Assembly (NCBI GenBank): GCA_045599005.1
Contig: JAZRVF010000001.1
Location: 141,368-205,367, forward strand
Direction: 5' to 3'
Length of the DNA: 64,000 nt
Origin: Treponema_I sp045599005
GTDB taxonomy: Bacteria > Spirochaetota > Spirochaetia > Treponematales > Treponemataceae
The stretch's first letter is position 1; each line of letters starts with the position of its first letter. Made by a program: the position numbers and the translations under genes. The notes beneath the pieces were generated by a model. The model made no database searches and was not told the origin of the DNA. It worked only from the letters and a program-made list of their open reading frames with translations. Of the stretch, positions 49,283-58,472 are shown one piece after another.

Positions 49283-50776
49283 ATGAAATCATTTGTCAAG
49301 GGACTGCTTTCCGTTGCCGGTGTAGCAGCTGTTGCATTTCTGCTTTTCTCTTTTTCCTGCGTTGGTACTGTAGCTTCCGGAAAATCTGCATCAAACACAG
49401 TTTATGCAGAATCAAGTCCGGCCTACACAATGTCGCAGGAAGCACTTTCTGTGGTTGAGGCTCTTCAGAGCGCGTTCCGTACTGTCTCTGGGAATGTTCT
49501 TCCAAGTGTGGTAGAAGTTGATGTTACCCAGGTGGTACAGCAGACAACTTCTTCCTCTGATTACGGGTTTCCTTTCTATTACTTCTTTGATTTCGGAAAC
49601 AGAGGTGACGAAACAAGAGAATACACTCAGGATTCGCTGGGCTCCGGTGTGATTGTCCGCCGCACAGGAAACACTTATTACGTTCTGACAAACGAACATG
49701 TTGCCGGGGATGCCTCCACAATCAAAATCAAACTTTATGACGACACTGAATTTGAAGGAAAACTTGTCGGTTCCGATGAACGCAAAGACATCGCCCTTGT
49801 TTCCTTTGAAAGTGAGGAGCCTCTTACTGTGGCAAAACTCGGGGATTCTGATGCTGTGCAGGTAGGTGACATCTGTTTTGCAATGGGTACACCCCTGGGA
49901 TATGCTTCTTCTGTCTCTCAGGGAATCATCAGTGCAAAAAGCCGCTCCGGTTCATCAATCGGAAACATCAGTGACTTCCTTCAGACCGATGCAGCGATCA
50001 ATCAGGGTAACTCTGGCGGTCCTCTCGTAAACATTTATGGAGAGATAATCGGAATCAATACATGGATCGCCTCCCAGTCCGGCGGATCTCAGGGATTGGG
50101 ATTCAGTATTCCGATCAACAACATCAAAAAAGCAATTGATGATTTCATCAGTGATGGAAAAGTCACTTACGGATGGCTTGGTGCCTCTCTGTCTTCTCTT
50201 TCCAATGAGTATCTTGAATCCATGGGACTCAAGGGACGTAAAGGCGCATTTGTGGCAAACGTCTTCATGGATTCTCCTGCATTCAAATGTGGTCTGCAGG
50301 CCGGAGACTTCATCATTGCGCTGAACGGAAAGAATGTTTCCACTGTTGATCAGCTCGTTCTTGACGTTGGTGATCTTACCGTGGGTGAGAAAGCCGCTTT
50401 CACTGTTATTCGTGGCGGCAAGGAAATGAGTCTTACAGCCACAATCGAGAACCGGAAAGACACAGACGTGTCGGACAACAGCAAACTGTGGCCCGGTTTC
50501 TCTGTTGCTGACCTTACAGAGGATGTGCGCAAACAGCTTAAGATTGACAACAATGTTAAAGGTGTTGTCGTAACGAACATTCAGTCAAAGTCACCTGCAA
50601 GTGCGATGCGTCTTCAGAATTATGATGTTATTACTGCGGTAAATGACAATGAAGTTACAAATGTCCAGGAATTCTACAGAGAACTGGATCTGACCGGAAA
50701 AACTGAAATCTGGTTTGACGTTTATAACGAAGGTCATACAATTTCTACCGGAAAATACAAACTGAACCGGAAATAA
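49283..50776 (+). CDS. htrA: Periplasmic serine protease HtrA/DegP type
   Basis: A 497-residue envelope protease and chaperone. The signal or anchor segment (VAAVAFLLFSFSCVG) may be lipidated at Cys26 or act as a membrane anchor. The trypsin-like triad is visible in YVLTNEHVAG (His), ERKDIALVSF (Asp) and NQGNSGGPLVN (Ser). Two PDZ domains follow: GAFVANVFMDSPAFKCGLQAGDF and GVVVTNIQSKSPASAMRLQNYD. A Tyr/Phe-rich insert (FPFYYFFDFGNRGDE) sits before the protease core. The long leader and double hairpin at the 3' end make it a monocistronic unit. Confidence 0.95.
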   Translation: MKSFVKGLLSVAGVAAVAFLLFSFSCVGTVASGKSASNTVYAESSPAYTMSQEALSVVEALQSAFRTVSGNVLPSVVEVDVTQVVQQTTSSSDYGFPFYYFFDFGNRGDETREYTQDSLGSGVIVRRTGNTYYVLTNEHVAGDASTIKIKLYDDTEFEGKLVGSDERKDIALVSFESEEPLTVAKLGDSDAVQVGDICFAMGTPLGYASSVSQGIISAKSRSGSSIGNISDFLQTDAAINQGNSGGPLVNIYGEIIGINTWIASQSGGSQGLGFSIPINNIKKAIDDFISDGKVTYGWLGASLSSLSNEYLESMGLKGRKGAFVANVFMDSPAFKCGLQAGDFIIALNGKNVSTVDQLVLDVGDLTVGEKAAFTVIRGGKEMSLTATIENRKDTDVSDNSKLWPGFSVADLTEDVRKQLKIDNNVKGVVVTNIQSKSPASAMRLQNYDVITAVNDNEVTNVQEFYRELDLTGKTEIWFDVYNEGHTISTGKYKLNRK

Positions 50777-50780
50777 ACTT

Positions 50781-50858
50781 ATCCCGGAAAAATCCGGGGA
50801 TAATAAAAAAGACAAGGCTGATGCAGTTTCAAAAACTGCAACACCTTGTCTTTTTTTT
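50781..50858. terminator. Double hairpin terminator between htrA and map
   Basis: A first hairpin (ATCCCGGA/TCCGGGGAT, 50781-50801) is followed by a long one, GACAAGG with an inner GCAGTTT/AAACTGC and CCTTGTC (50811-50850). It is flanked by an A tract and eight T residues. It can serve both convergent transcripts. Confidence 0.85.
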
Positions 50859-50878
50859 GCTTTATCAGGTTTTATAAT

Positions 50879-51628
50879 TCAGTCCCGTGCTGTCAGAACT
50901 TCTGTATGATCTTTAAAAATTGCAACGGTATGTTCTTCATGGCATGAAAGTTTCCCGTCAGCAGTAACAATTGTCCAGCCGTCGTCCAGTTCTTCAACAT
51001 CTCCTGTTCCCATGTTGATCATCGGCTCAATGGCAAGAACCATTCCAGGCTGGATGCGGGGGTTGGGGCCTCCCAGCCAGATGTTCGGAATTGAAGGATC
51101 TTCGTGCACACAAAGTCCCACTCCATGACCACAGAAATCGCTTACTATGCCGAATCCTGCTGCCTGGGCAACTTTTGAAACTGCGTCTGCAATGTCCCGG
51201 ATGCGGTTACCGGCTTTGCATGCTGCGATTCCCGCCTTCAGACATTCTTTTGTCACATCACAGAGTCTTTTTGCTTCGGGGCTTACGGAACCAATCATCA
51301 GTGTTGTCGCTGAGTCACTGATGTAACCGTTCAGATCAATTCCGATGTCAAGAGAAACCAGATCTCCATTGTGAATCTTGCGACGCTTGGAAGGAATTCC
51401 GTGAATGACTTCATCGTTTACCGAAATACAGGCTGCACCTGCGAAATCCTCTGCATACCATGCAGGAGTCCCACCATGACGCAGAATGAATTCAACAACC
51501 ATGTCATCAATGTCTTTTGTAGACATGCCGGCCTGAACTTGAGGAATAATTTCCTTATATAAGTCTGCCAAAAGATGGCAGGATTCTCTTATGCCTGCAA
51601 TCTGTTTTTCATTTTTCAAACGGATCAT
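50879..51628 (-). CDS. map: Methionine aminopeptidase type I
   Basis: A 249-residue metalloenzyme removing initiator methionine. FILRHGGTPAWYAEDFAGAACIS has the substrate-side His, SLDIGIDLNGYISDSATT the two metal-binding Asp residues, CGHGVGLCVHEDPSIPN the metal His, and later Glu residues (VLAIEPMINM, SCHEEHTVAIF) complete the five ligands. There is no SH3-binding extension. It is the most distal gene of the leftward run that comes from the V-ATPase cluster, though co-transcription over this distance is unproven. Confidence 0.96.
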   Translation of the reverse strand: MIRLKNEKQIAGIRESCHLLADLYKEIIPQVQAGMSTKDIDDMVVEFILRHGGTPAWYAEDFAGAACISVNDEVIHGIPSKRRKIHNGDLVSLDIGIDLNGYISDSATTLMIGSVSPEAKRLCDVTKECLKAGIAACKAGNRIRDIADAVSKVAQAAGFGIVSDFCGHGVGLCVHEDPSIPNIWLGGPNPRIQPGMVLAIEPMINMGTGDVEELDDGWTIVTADGKLSCHEEHTVAIFKDHTEVLTARD

Positions 51629-51650
51629 ATTTTGCCTCCAATATTATGCT

Positions 51651-52445
51651 TCAAGTCAATGCGCGCAAAGCCGGAGACAGTTTCGCACTCCGGTCAAGAC
51701 GAAGGGCTTCCTGTGTGCAGATTGCCGCTGTGTTCAGGTCTCCCATTGCAAGATAAGTTTCTGCCATTTTCAGAAGAATCAGGGATTCATCTTTTTTCTC
51801 AAATCCAAGATCAAGGGCGCGCTCCCAGGCATCCAGAGCCAGTTCAGGATTCACGCTTCCACCAAGCTGGCGGATAATCACCTGTCTGGCAAGAGACATC
51901 ACCTCCGGGAAAAAATGGCGGAAATATTCATAAGTATATTCCATTTTAATGATCTGTTCCAAAATCAGGACAGCATCATAATATTCTCCGCGCAGGACAA
52001 GTTCTTCTGCCAGTATGAATCCGTAATCCATGAAGTTTTCACGCGTGAACCAGTATTTTAAAGAAAAAGAAGGTCGCTCAATGTTCATCTTTTTGAAAAG
52101 TTCTACCGCGTCATCTTCCCGGTTATGCATAAGGTCAAAAAAAACCAGTTTCGCTTTGCTTTCGTCATCATTGCGTTCCATAAGCCAGCAACGGTAATCA
52201 AAGGTATCTTCGCTCCGTCTGCCACGTTCATAACGCATGTGGTGAGAAAATGATTCATCAAAAAGAGAACGCTGATGAAGATTGGAAAGAATCTCATAGG
52301 CCTGTGTCAGCAGTTTGAATTCTTCTGTCGTGTCCGATCTGGCAACATCCGGGTGCAGAACTTTCGCTTTTGTACGATACGCACGCTTTATTTCTGCCGC
52401 CGAAGCATTCGGGGAAACACCGAGAATCTTGTAATAATCAACCAC
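51651..52445 (-). CDS. DnaJ-domain protein with TPR-like tail
   Basis: A 264-residue protein starting at GTG. Residues 3-65 are a J domain (DYYKILGVSPNASAAEIKRAYR, then the HPD motif in KVLHPDVARSD), able to stimulate an Hsp70 ATPase. The rest is helical, with TPR-like units (DAVLILEQIIKMEYTYEYFRH, LALDAWERALDLGFEKKDESL, MAETYLAMGDLNTAAICTQEA). It lacks the Gly/Phe and zinc domains of DnaJ itself, so it is a specialised J protein of unknown client. Confidence 0.88.
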   Translation of the reverse strand: MVDYYKILGVSPNASAAEIKRAYRTKAKVLHPDVARSDTTEEFKLLTQAYEILSNLHQRSLFDESFSHHMRYERGRRSEDTFDYRCWLMERNDDESKAKLVFFDLMHNREDDAVELFKKMNIERPSFSLKYWFTRENFMDYGFILAEELVLRGEYYDAVLILEQIIKMEYTYEYFRHFFPEVMSLARQVIIRQLGGSVNPELALDAWERALDLGFEKKDESLILLKMAETYLAMGDLNTAAICTQEALRLDRSAKLSPALRALT

Positions 52446-52449
52446 AGAA

Positions 52450-52860
52450 TCAGCCTATTTTTTTACCTACGTAAGCTGCGTGATCAACATTTTCGATTAC
52501 TTCAAAGTAATCCAGTTTCATGCCTTCTCTTTCCATGGCACGCATTGTCACACGTACCATTTTCTGAGACATGAATCCGCTTTTTACAACAAGGGCGCAA
52601 CCTTTCTTGCCCTCAGGATTTCCACAATGGGAAAGAACTTCCGGAAGTTTCGGATTGACTTTTGCGCCGAAAAGGGGAGAGGCAGGAACAACAACCGCGA
52701 TATAATCGTAAATTGTCAGATGAATCTGATCCTGTTCTTTTATTCCGTTCTGTACACGGACCTCATGACCTTTGCTTTCTGCAGCAGCAGCAAGTTTTTT
52801 AAGGATTTCATTGTGTTTGTTATTGTCACTTTTCAAGAAAGAAAGAATCAGTATTCTCAT
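52450..52860 (-). CDS. Flavodoxin-like fold protein
   Basis: A 136-residue alpha/beta protein. MRILILSFLKSDNNKHNEIL opens like a flavodoxin phosphate loop region, and YDYIAVVVPASPLFGAKVNPK near residue 55 matches the second flavin-binding loop zone. The usual T/S-x-T-G-x-T loop is not present, so FMN binding is uncertain. It lies between the UspA-like and DnaJ-like genes on the same strand. A regulatory role instead of electron transfer is possible. Confidence 0.75.
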   Translation of the reverse strand: MRILILSFLKSDNNKHNEILKKLAAAAESKGHEVRVQNGIKEQDQIHLTIYDYIAVVVPASPLFGAKVNPKLPEVLSHCGNPEGKKGCALVVKSGFMSQKMVRVTMRAMEREGMKLDYFEVIENVDHAAYVGKKIG

Positions 52861-52894
52861 AGCTTATTCCTTGTGTTTTATTCTACCTGAAAAA

Positions 52895-53383
52895 TCAGGC
52901 CATTTTGAACAGTTGCTCAATCATAGGCTGTCTGACCATCAGGACCGAACAGTCTGCATTTATCATTATCTCACGGTAAGCGGTTGAAAGAACATCGTGT
53001 CTGTCACCTGTGCCTCCGTCAAATCCGCCAAGAAGAATCAGGTCTGCCTTCATGTCCCGGGCGGTTGTCACAACCTCTGACCAGACAGCTCCTTTTTTCA
53101 TCTCTGTTTCGATTTTGACACCTTTTTTCTCTGCCAGGCTTTCCACATAACGCAGATAACGCTGACCGTCAGCTGTCAGACTTTCCTCATATTCGCGGCT
53201 TTCTTCCGAAATGAAGAACTTGTTCAGAGTCAGCTGTTTGAGTGTTGCAGTATCGACTACATAAACTGCTTTCAAAGAACAACGGTACAACTTTGCCATC
53301 AGAATGCCGTATTCAGCAGCTTTGATGGACGCGTCTGAACTGTTTACAACAACAAGCACTTTCTGAAAAAGCGGTTTGATCAT
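52895..53383 (-). CDS. Universal stress protein (UspA) family
   Basis: A 162-residue Rossmann-like protein. FQKVLVVVNSSDASIKAAEYGI is the family N-terminus and ADLILLGGFDGGTGDRHDVLSTAYREIMINADCSVLMVRQ the C-terminal signature. The ATP-binding G-xx-G-x9-GS/T pattern is only partly kept, so nucleotide binding is uncertain. Its ATG overlaps the V-ATPase subunit D stop by 4 nt, so it is translated as part of the ATPase operon and may sense energy status. Confidence 0.85.
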   Translation of the reverse strand: MIKPLFQKVLVVVNSSDASIKAAEYGILMAKLYRCSLKAVYVVDTATLKQLTLNKFFISEESREYEESLTADGQRYLRYVESLAEKKGVKIETEMKKGAVWSEVVTTARDMKADLILLGGFDGGTGDRHDVLSTAYREIMINADCSVLMVRQPMIEQLFKMA

Positions 53384-54006
53384 TCTTTCTTTGCACTCCT
53401 GGATTTCAAGTTTTTAAGCACGAAAACATTTTCTCGCTCACGCTCTTCAAGTACACTTTCGATATAGACTTTTGTCTCCCGTGTCTGGGGAATCACCATC
53501 TTGTCCAGTGCATTGACGCGGCGCTGAGTTTTTTTTACTTCGTTTGCAAGACGCCAGACCATTGTGCGGATTGAAGCCATCTGTGTCAGAAGTTTGAGCA
53601 GTTCAAAAAAATGAACCATCACTTCATCCGTATCGGCATAAGAGTCCATAAACGAGTAAAACAACTGTCTCTTAGGCAATTCTACATCAATTGCGTTGAA
53701 TTGCATACCGGCAGCGGTAACAGGTTTTTCTGTCATCTCAAAATCGTAACTGACAGCGTGACTGATCCGCTCAACCTGATTTTCACCGACGGCCATAAGC
53801 ATATTCTTCAGTGCCGGATAAGCGGTCTGCACTGTAGCCTCAATTTTCTGCTCCAACTGTTTAACCTGTTCCACCATATGCATGAGTTCCATTACAAGAA
53901 TCTCACGTTTCTGCTCAAGCAGATCGTACCCGTCTTCTGCAACAGAAAGCTGCTCTTTTATGGAGAGAAGATTTGATTTTGTCGGAGCAATATTGAGTTT
54001 CGCCAT
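53380..54006 (-). CDS. atpD: V-type ATPase subunit D
   Basis: A 208-residue coiled-coil central-stalk subunit. MAKLNIAPTKSNLLSIKEQLSVAEDGYDLLEQKREIL is the conserved N-terminal helix, and the C-terminal helix (ANEVKKTQRRVNALDKMVIPQ) is typical. It rotates within the A3B3 head. It is the last core gene of the operon, just after subunit B with a 2-nt gap. Confidence 0.95.
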   Translation of the reverse strand: MAKLNIAPTKSNLLSIKEQLSVAEDGYDLLEQKREILVMELMHMVEQVKQLEQKIEATVQTAYPALKNMLMAVGENQVERISHAVSYDFEMTEKPVTAAGMQFNAIDVELPKRQLFYSFMDSYADTDEVMVHFFELLKLLTQMASIRTMVWRLANEVKKTQRRVNALDKMVIPQTRETKVYIESVLEERERENVFVLKNLKSRSAKKE

Positions 54007-54008
54007 TT

Positions 54009-55397
54009 TTATGCTTCCCCAGTGTCCTTAGGCATGTATTTGTCAATCAATTTTGCATTGATACGGTAAAGTTCACTTCTCGGCAGTAAAGAAAGGATTT
54101 TCCATCCGATGTCCAGTGTTTCTTCAATGGTGCGGTTTTCAAATTCTCCCTGAGTCAGGAATTCATTCTCAAACTTTTCACCGAAACGGAGATACTGTTT
54201 GTCCATAGCGGACAATTCTTCTTCACCGATGATTGCAGCCAGGTTCCGGATATTCTTAACTTTTGAATAAGCTGCAAAAAGCTGACTTGATACATCTTTG
54301 TGGTCATCCCTGGTCATTCCTTCACCGATACCGTCCTTCATAAGACGTGAAAGACTGGGGAGACCCGCAACAGGAGGATACATTCCTTTCTGTGACATTT
54401 CACGGTCCATTACAATCTGACCTTCGGTGATGTAACCTGTCAGGTCTGGAATCGGGTGAGAAATGTCATCATTGGGCATCGTCAGAATCGGAATCTGAGT
54501 GATTGAGCCTTTTGAGCCTTTGATTTTTCCCGCACGTTCGTAAAGTTCAGCCAGATCTGAATACAGATAGCCGGGATAACCTTTTCGACCGGGAACTTCT
54601 CCGCGTGTTGTGGAGATTTCACGCAGAGCCTCACAATAGTTTGTCATGTCAGTCATTACAACAAGAACATGCATTCCTTTTTCATAGGCAAGGTATTCTG
54701 CGGCGGTCAAAGCACAGCGAGGCGTAATGATTCGTTCGATAGAAGGGGAGTCTGCAAGACTCTGGAACATTACAACCTTTGACAGTACACCTGACTCCTC
54801 AAAAGTGTTCTTGAAAAACTGTGCAACGTCGTATTTGATTCCCATTCCTGCAAAAACCATGACGAAACTTTCATCAGAGTTTTTCAGGCGGGCCTGACGG
54901 ATTATCTGTGCTGCAAGCCTGTTGTGAGGCAGACCGTTTCCACTGAAGATCGGCAGTTTCTGACCACGGATCAATGTATTCATTCCGTCGATTGAAGAAA
55001 TACCGGTCTGGATAAAGTCGCGTGGATAAACACGGGCATAAGGATTGATCGGATATCCGTTAACGTTAACTTTCTTTGAAGAAATGATTTCCGGATGTCC
55101 GTCAATCGGTTTTCCCAATCCGTTAAAGATGCGTCCCATAAGACCTTCTCCTACACGGAGCTCCATGGGTTCATCCAGAAATTCAACTGTAGTCTCATTC
55201 AGGTCGATTCCGGTTGTTGATCCGAAAATCTGCACAACAGCGTATTCCTCTGAAATATCGATTACACGTCCGATTCTTTTTTCTCCGAAACGGTCACGTA
55301 CAGCTACAGTCTCGCTGTAAAAAACAGATTCTGTGCGGCGAACCACTACAACAGGGCCGTCAACTGAGGTTACTCCCCGATATTCAATTCCTCTCAT
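54009..55397 (-). CDS. atpB: V-type ATPase subunit B
   Basis: A 462-residue non-catalytic head subunit. YRGVTSVDGPVVVVRRTESV, GEGLMGRIFNGLGKPIDG and FVMVFAGMGIKYDVAQFF are family features. The P-loop position is FSGNGLPHNRLAAQI, without the GxxxxGKT of the catalytic subunit, as expected for subunit B. It overlaps the A subunit gene by 4 nt. Confidence 0.97.
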   Translation of the reverse strand: MRGIEYRGVTSVDGPVVVVRRTESVFYSETVAVRDRFGEKRIGRVIDISEEYAVVQIFGSTTGIDLNETTVEFLDEPMELRVGEGLMGRIFNGLGKPIDGHPEIISSKKVNVNGYPINPYARVYPRDFIQTGISSIDGMNTLIRGQKLPIFSGNGLPHNRLAAQIIRQARLKNSDESFVMVFAGMGIKYDVAQFFKNTFEESGVLSKVVMFQSLADSPSIERIITPRCALTAAEYLAYEKGMHVLVVMTDMTNYCEALREISTTRGEVPGRKGYPGYLYSDLAELYERAGKIKGSKGSITQIPILTMPNDDISHPIPDLTGYITEGQIVMDREMSQKGMYPPVAGLPSLSRLMKDGIGEGMTRDDHKDVSSQLFAAYSKVKNIRNLAAIIGEEELSAMDKQYLRFGEKFENEFLTQGEFENRTIEETLDIGWKILSLLPRSELYRINAKLIDKYMPKDTGEA

Positions 55398-57181
55398 AGT
55401 ACGTCCACCTTGCGATAAACTCTTTCAACGGAAGTCAATTCCTCATCCATTTCCATTTCCACCTGCTGAATCATCTCAAGCCTGTCATTTGGAACCGTTG
55501 TTTTGAGACGGATGATTTTTTCACGGCAGTCAAGGGAAACAAGTTTTACCAACGGTGCTCCCTGTCTGATAACAGAAAGACAGCGTGTGTAATAAGACAT
55601 TATCAGCTGAAGAATAAGAATCTGCTTTTCCGGTACTGAATAAACGTCAATGTCATCAAAGGCGCTCTGCTGAAGGAATCCGTTCTTTATCATTTCTGCA
55701 ACTGCAAGAATCAGGCGTTCGGAATCAGGCAGCGCATCCGGACCGATCAGGCGGACAATCTGCTGGAGACGCTGCTCCTTTTTGAGCAGATCCAATGCCT
55801 CAAGTCGAACCTGAGCCCAGCGGGGATCAAGCCTGTCCCACCACTGGCGTACTTCCTCTGCGTATTCGGAGTAAGAATCAATCCAACCGATTGCCGGATA
55901 ATGGCGGGCATTTGCAAGTTCCCGGTCCAAAGCCCAGAAACACCTGATAAAACGCTTTGTATGCTGTGTAACAGGTTCTGAAAAGTCACCGCCCGGAGGG
56001 GAAACTGCACCGATTACAGAAACGCTTCCTTCCTCTCCTGCCAGACTGGTGATTCGTCCGGCCCGTTCATAGAATTCCGCAAGGCGGGTCGGCAGATATG
56101 CGGGGAAACCTTCTTCAGCCGGCATCTCTTCCATGCGTCCGGAAAGTTCGCGGAGAGCTTCCGCCCAACGACTTGTGGAGTCTGCCATAATTGCGACAGC
56201 AAGTCCCATGTCACGGTAATATTCCGCCAGTGTGATTCCTGAATAAAGGGAAACTTCACGGGCTGCAACAGGCATGTTTGATGTATTGGCAATAAGAATC
56301 GTACGTTCCATAAGAGAACGTCCTGTTCTCGGGTCAATCAGTGACGGAAATTCTGTAAGAACATCAGTCATCTCGTTTCCGCGCTCACCACATCCGATAT
56401 AAACAATAATGTCCGCATCACACCACTTTGCAATGGCATGCTGAGTCATTGTCTTTCCGGTTCCGAAGCCACCTGGAATAGCGGCTGTTCCACCTTTGGA
56501 CAATGGAAAGAAAACATCGATTACACGCTGCCCGGTGACCAAAGGCTCTGTTACGGTCAGTTTTGCGCCATAAGGGCGGGGCTTTCTTACGGGCCAGTAT
56601 TGGCTAAGACTGATTTTTTCACCCAGTTCAGTTTCTGCAACCACTTCGTCAACTGTGTAATCACCTGCAGGACAAAGTTTTGCTACAACACGGCCGCGGA
56701 CTGTCGGTGGAACCATGATTTTGTGGAGAACTGAAGATGTCTCCTGTACAGTTCCGATGATTTTTCCAGGTGCAATTGCATCACCCTCTTTTACAGTGGG
56801 AACGAAAGGCCATTTTTTCTGTGTATCAAGGGGATCAGTTCTCTGTCCGGGTGTAAGGAATGCTCCTGACTGTTCAAACAGAGTCTGCAGCGGACGTTGG
56901 ATTCCATCGTAAATTGTTCCGATCAGCCCCGGTCCCAGTCTTACAGAGAGCGGGCGCTTATTACAGACAACCGGTTCGCCAATATGCATTCCTGTATCAT
57001 CTTCGTATACCTGGATTGTTGAACAGCCTGATTTCTGACGGATAATTTCTCCGATAAGGCGGGCATTTCCTACGTCAACAACATCGTAAAGACCGCATTC
57101 ATCAAGTCCTTCCGCATAAACAATAGGCCCTGAAATGCGAGTGATCTTTCCTGTTACTGATTTGTCAGCTGATTCTGTCAT
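55394..57181 (-). CDS. atpA: V-type ATPase catalytic subunit A
   Basis: A 595-residue catalytic subunit. The N-terminal barrel (GKITRISGPIVYAEGL) and the long non-homologous insert are followed by Walker A in IPGGFGTGKTMTQHAIAKW (about residue 235), CGERGNEMTDVLTEFP and MADSTSRWAEALRELSGRM. It overlaps the E subunit gene by 4 nt (ATGA). Bacterial V-ATPases in treponemes may pump ions outward using ATP. Confidence 0.98.
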   Translation of the reverse strand: MTESADKSVTGKITRISGPIVYAEGLDECGLYDVVDVGNARLIGEIIRQKSGCSTIQVYEDDTGMHIGEPVVCNKRPLSVRLGPGLIGTIYDGIQRPLQTLFEQSGAFLTPGQRTDPLDTQKKWPFVPTVKEGDAIAPGKIIGTVQETSSVLHKIMVPPTVRGRVVAKLCPAGDYTVDEVVAETELGEKISLSQYWPVRKPRPYGAKLTVTEPLVTGQRVIDVFFPLSKGGTAAIPGGFGTGKTMTQHAIAKWCDADIIVYIGCGERGNEMTDVLTEFPSLIDPRTGRSLMERTILIANTSNMPVAAREVSLYSGITLAEYYRDMGLAVAIMADSTSRWAEALRELSGRMEEMPAEEGFPAYLPTRLAEFYERAGRITSLAGEEGSVSVIGAVSPPGGDFSEPVTQHTKRFIRCFWALDRELANARHYPAIGWIDSYSEYAEEVRQWWDRLDPRWAQVRLEALDLLKKEQRLQQIVRLIGPDALPDSERLILAVAEMIKNGFLQQSAFDDIDVYSVPEKQILILQLIMSYYTRCLSVIRQGAPLVKLVSLDCREKIIRLKTTVPNDRLEMIQQVEMEMDEELTSVERVYRKVDVL

Positions 57182-57789
57182 TCCGGTAACCTCCCGCCAA
57201 ACAGAGCTGAAACCAGTTCAAAACGTTTTTCATCAACCAGTTCGTCAACAATTTCCTGAACTGTCAGTCTGCATTTCACAGATCTGTCTTCTGTTTCCAG
57301 AAGACATCCTTCATAATCAGTGTTGACTTCATCTGCCTTGCATGAAAGAACCGCGTCTTTCCCCAGTTCCTTTTCCAGCATTTTTTTGATTTGTGCAGTT
57401 TCAAAACCATTGCAGACTGCATATATTTTTTTGCCTTTTAAGGCATTTTCTGCTTTTTTCAGCAACTTTGCAATCAAAGTTATTTTTTTATCTGACCCGA
57501 TTTTTGCCAGATATGAATTTATTGCCTCTGTCATCGATGTGTTCTGGAAAGAAACAGCATAGCGCTGTTTTTCAAGAGGAACAGAAGCCTGAATGTCTTT
57601 ATCAAAAGAATCAATCAATTCCCTGTAATAAATCTCTTTCTGTTTTTTTGTTTCCAGAAGTCTTTGCTCAACGGAAGCCGCAATCTGTGCGACCTGAGCA
57701 TCTGCGTTCTTAAGGATTTTTTCAGCCTTTTTCCGCGCGTCTTCCTGAATCTCTTTGTCAAGAATTTCTGTTGAACGTAATTCTTCCAT
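57178..57789 (-). CDS. atpE: V-type ATPase subunit E
   Basis: A 203-residue peripheral-stalk subunit. A long N-terminal charged coil (EIQEDARKKAEKILKNADAQ) precedes a C-terminal globular half (EGCLLETEDRSVKCRLTVQEIVDELVDEKRFEL), the typical E-subunit order. It pairs with the G/H subunit encoded first in the operon. The gene is between subunits F and A, an order different from Thermus and Enterococcus. Confidence 0.88.
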   Translation of the reverse strand: MEELRSTEILDKEIQEDARKKAEKILKNADAQVAQIAASVEQRLLETKKQKEIYYRELIDSFDKDIQASVPLEKQRYAVSFQNTSMTEAINSYLAKIGSDKKITLIAKLLKKAENALKGKKIYAVCNGFETAQIKKMLEKELGKDAVLSCKADEVNTDYEGCLLETEDRSVKCRLTVQEIVDELVDEKRFELVSALFGGRLPE

Positions 57790-57798
57790 GAAAATACC

Positions 57799-58134
57799 TT
57801 AAACCTGAATCCCGATTGCTTCGCGAATTGAGTCAGTCAATGATTTCTTGCCTGAAATATGACCGCGAATTCCCGGAACTTCTACAATTAGAGGAAACTG
57901 TGCTCCCATCTGCCACTGGACAACTTCATTTTCCAGCATCAGAGCAACTTCTTCTGTGATTATCAGAACTTTCGGACGTTCTTCCACCGGAAGTGAACCG
58001 GCTCCGGCACCTTTTCCTGTAACCCTTGAGAAAGCTTCCAGAGCTTCATCCCTGTTTACAGCAATTGTGCCGGATACGCCTACAAGTTCAAAGGCAAGCA
58101 GAAGTTCCCGCTCACCAATGAAAAAAAACTTCAC
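57799..58134 (-). CDS. atpF: V-type ATPase subunit F
   Basis: A 111-residue small central-stalk subunit with a CheY-like fold: FFIGERELLLAFELVGVSG, then PKVLIITEEVALML and FPLIVEVPGIRGHISGK. It regulates rotation together with subunit D. Size and motifs agree with the family. Confidence 0.9.
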   Translation of the reverse strand: MKFFFIGERELLLAFELVGVSGTIAVNRDEALEAFSRVTGKGAGAGSLPVEERPKVLIITEEVALMLENEVVQWQMGAQFPLIVEVPGIRGHISGKKSLTDSIREAIGIQV

Positions 58135-58143
58135 GTTTTTTCC

Positions 58144-58446
58144 TTACAGAATAATGATCAGCAGGGCTACAAGGAATCCCCACAGACAGATACCTTCAGC
58201 AAGACCGACAAAAGGAAGTGCTTTTCCGGAAAGTTCTGCATTTTCGCTCATTGCGCCCATTGCAGCAGCACCGATTTTACCTACAGCCATACCACCTGCG
58301 ATACAAGCGATACCGACTGCGATACCTGCTGCCAGATAGCGCACCCAGCTCATGTCCTGAACTGCGGCAGCCTCTGCTTCCTGTGCAAAAACACCTGTGA
58401 CAGCAAAGCACAGCATCAATGCAATAATAATTGTTCTGCGTTTCAT
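58144..58446 (-). CDS. atpK: V-type ATPase proteolipid subunit K with signal-like N-terminus
   Basis: A 100-residue membrane-ring subunit. The N-terminus (MKRRTIIIALMLCFAVTGVFA) reads like a cleavable signal peptide, leaving a two-helix proteolipid of about 79 residues. The ion-binding Glu is in VGLAEGICLWGF. A Gly follows it, not the Ser/Thr of Na+-binding c rings, and helix 1 has no Gln, so H+ specificity is more likely by that criterion. It is half the size of the four-helix Enterococcus K subunit. Confidence 0.92.
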   Translation of the reverse strand: MKRRTIIIALMLCFAVTGVFAQEAEAAAVQDMSWVRYLAAGIAVGIACIAGGMAVGKIGAAAMGAMSENAELSGKALPFVGLAEGICLWGFLVALLIIIL

Positions 58447-58472
58447 AAAAATCTCCTTCGGATTTGTATTTC

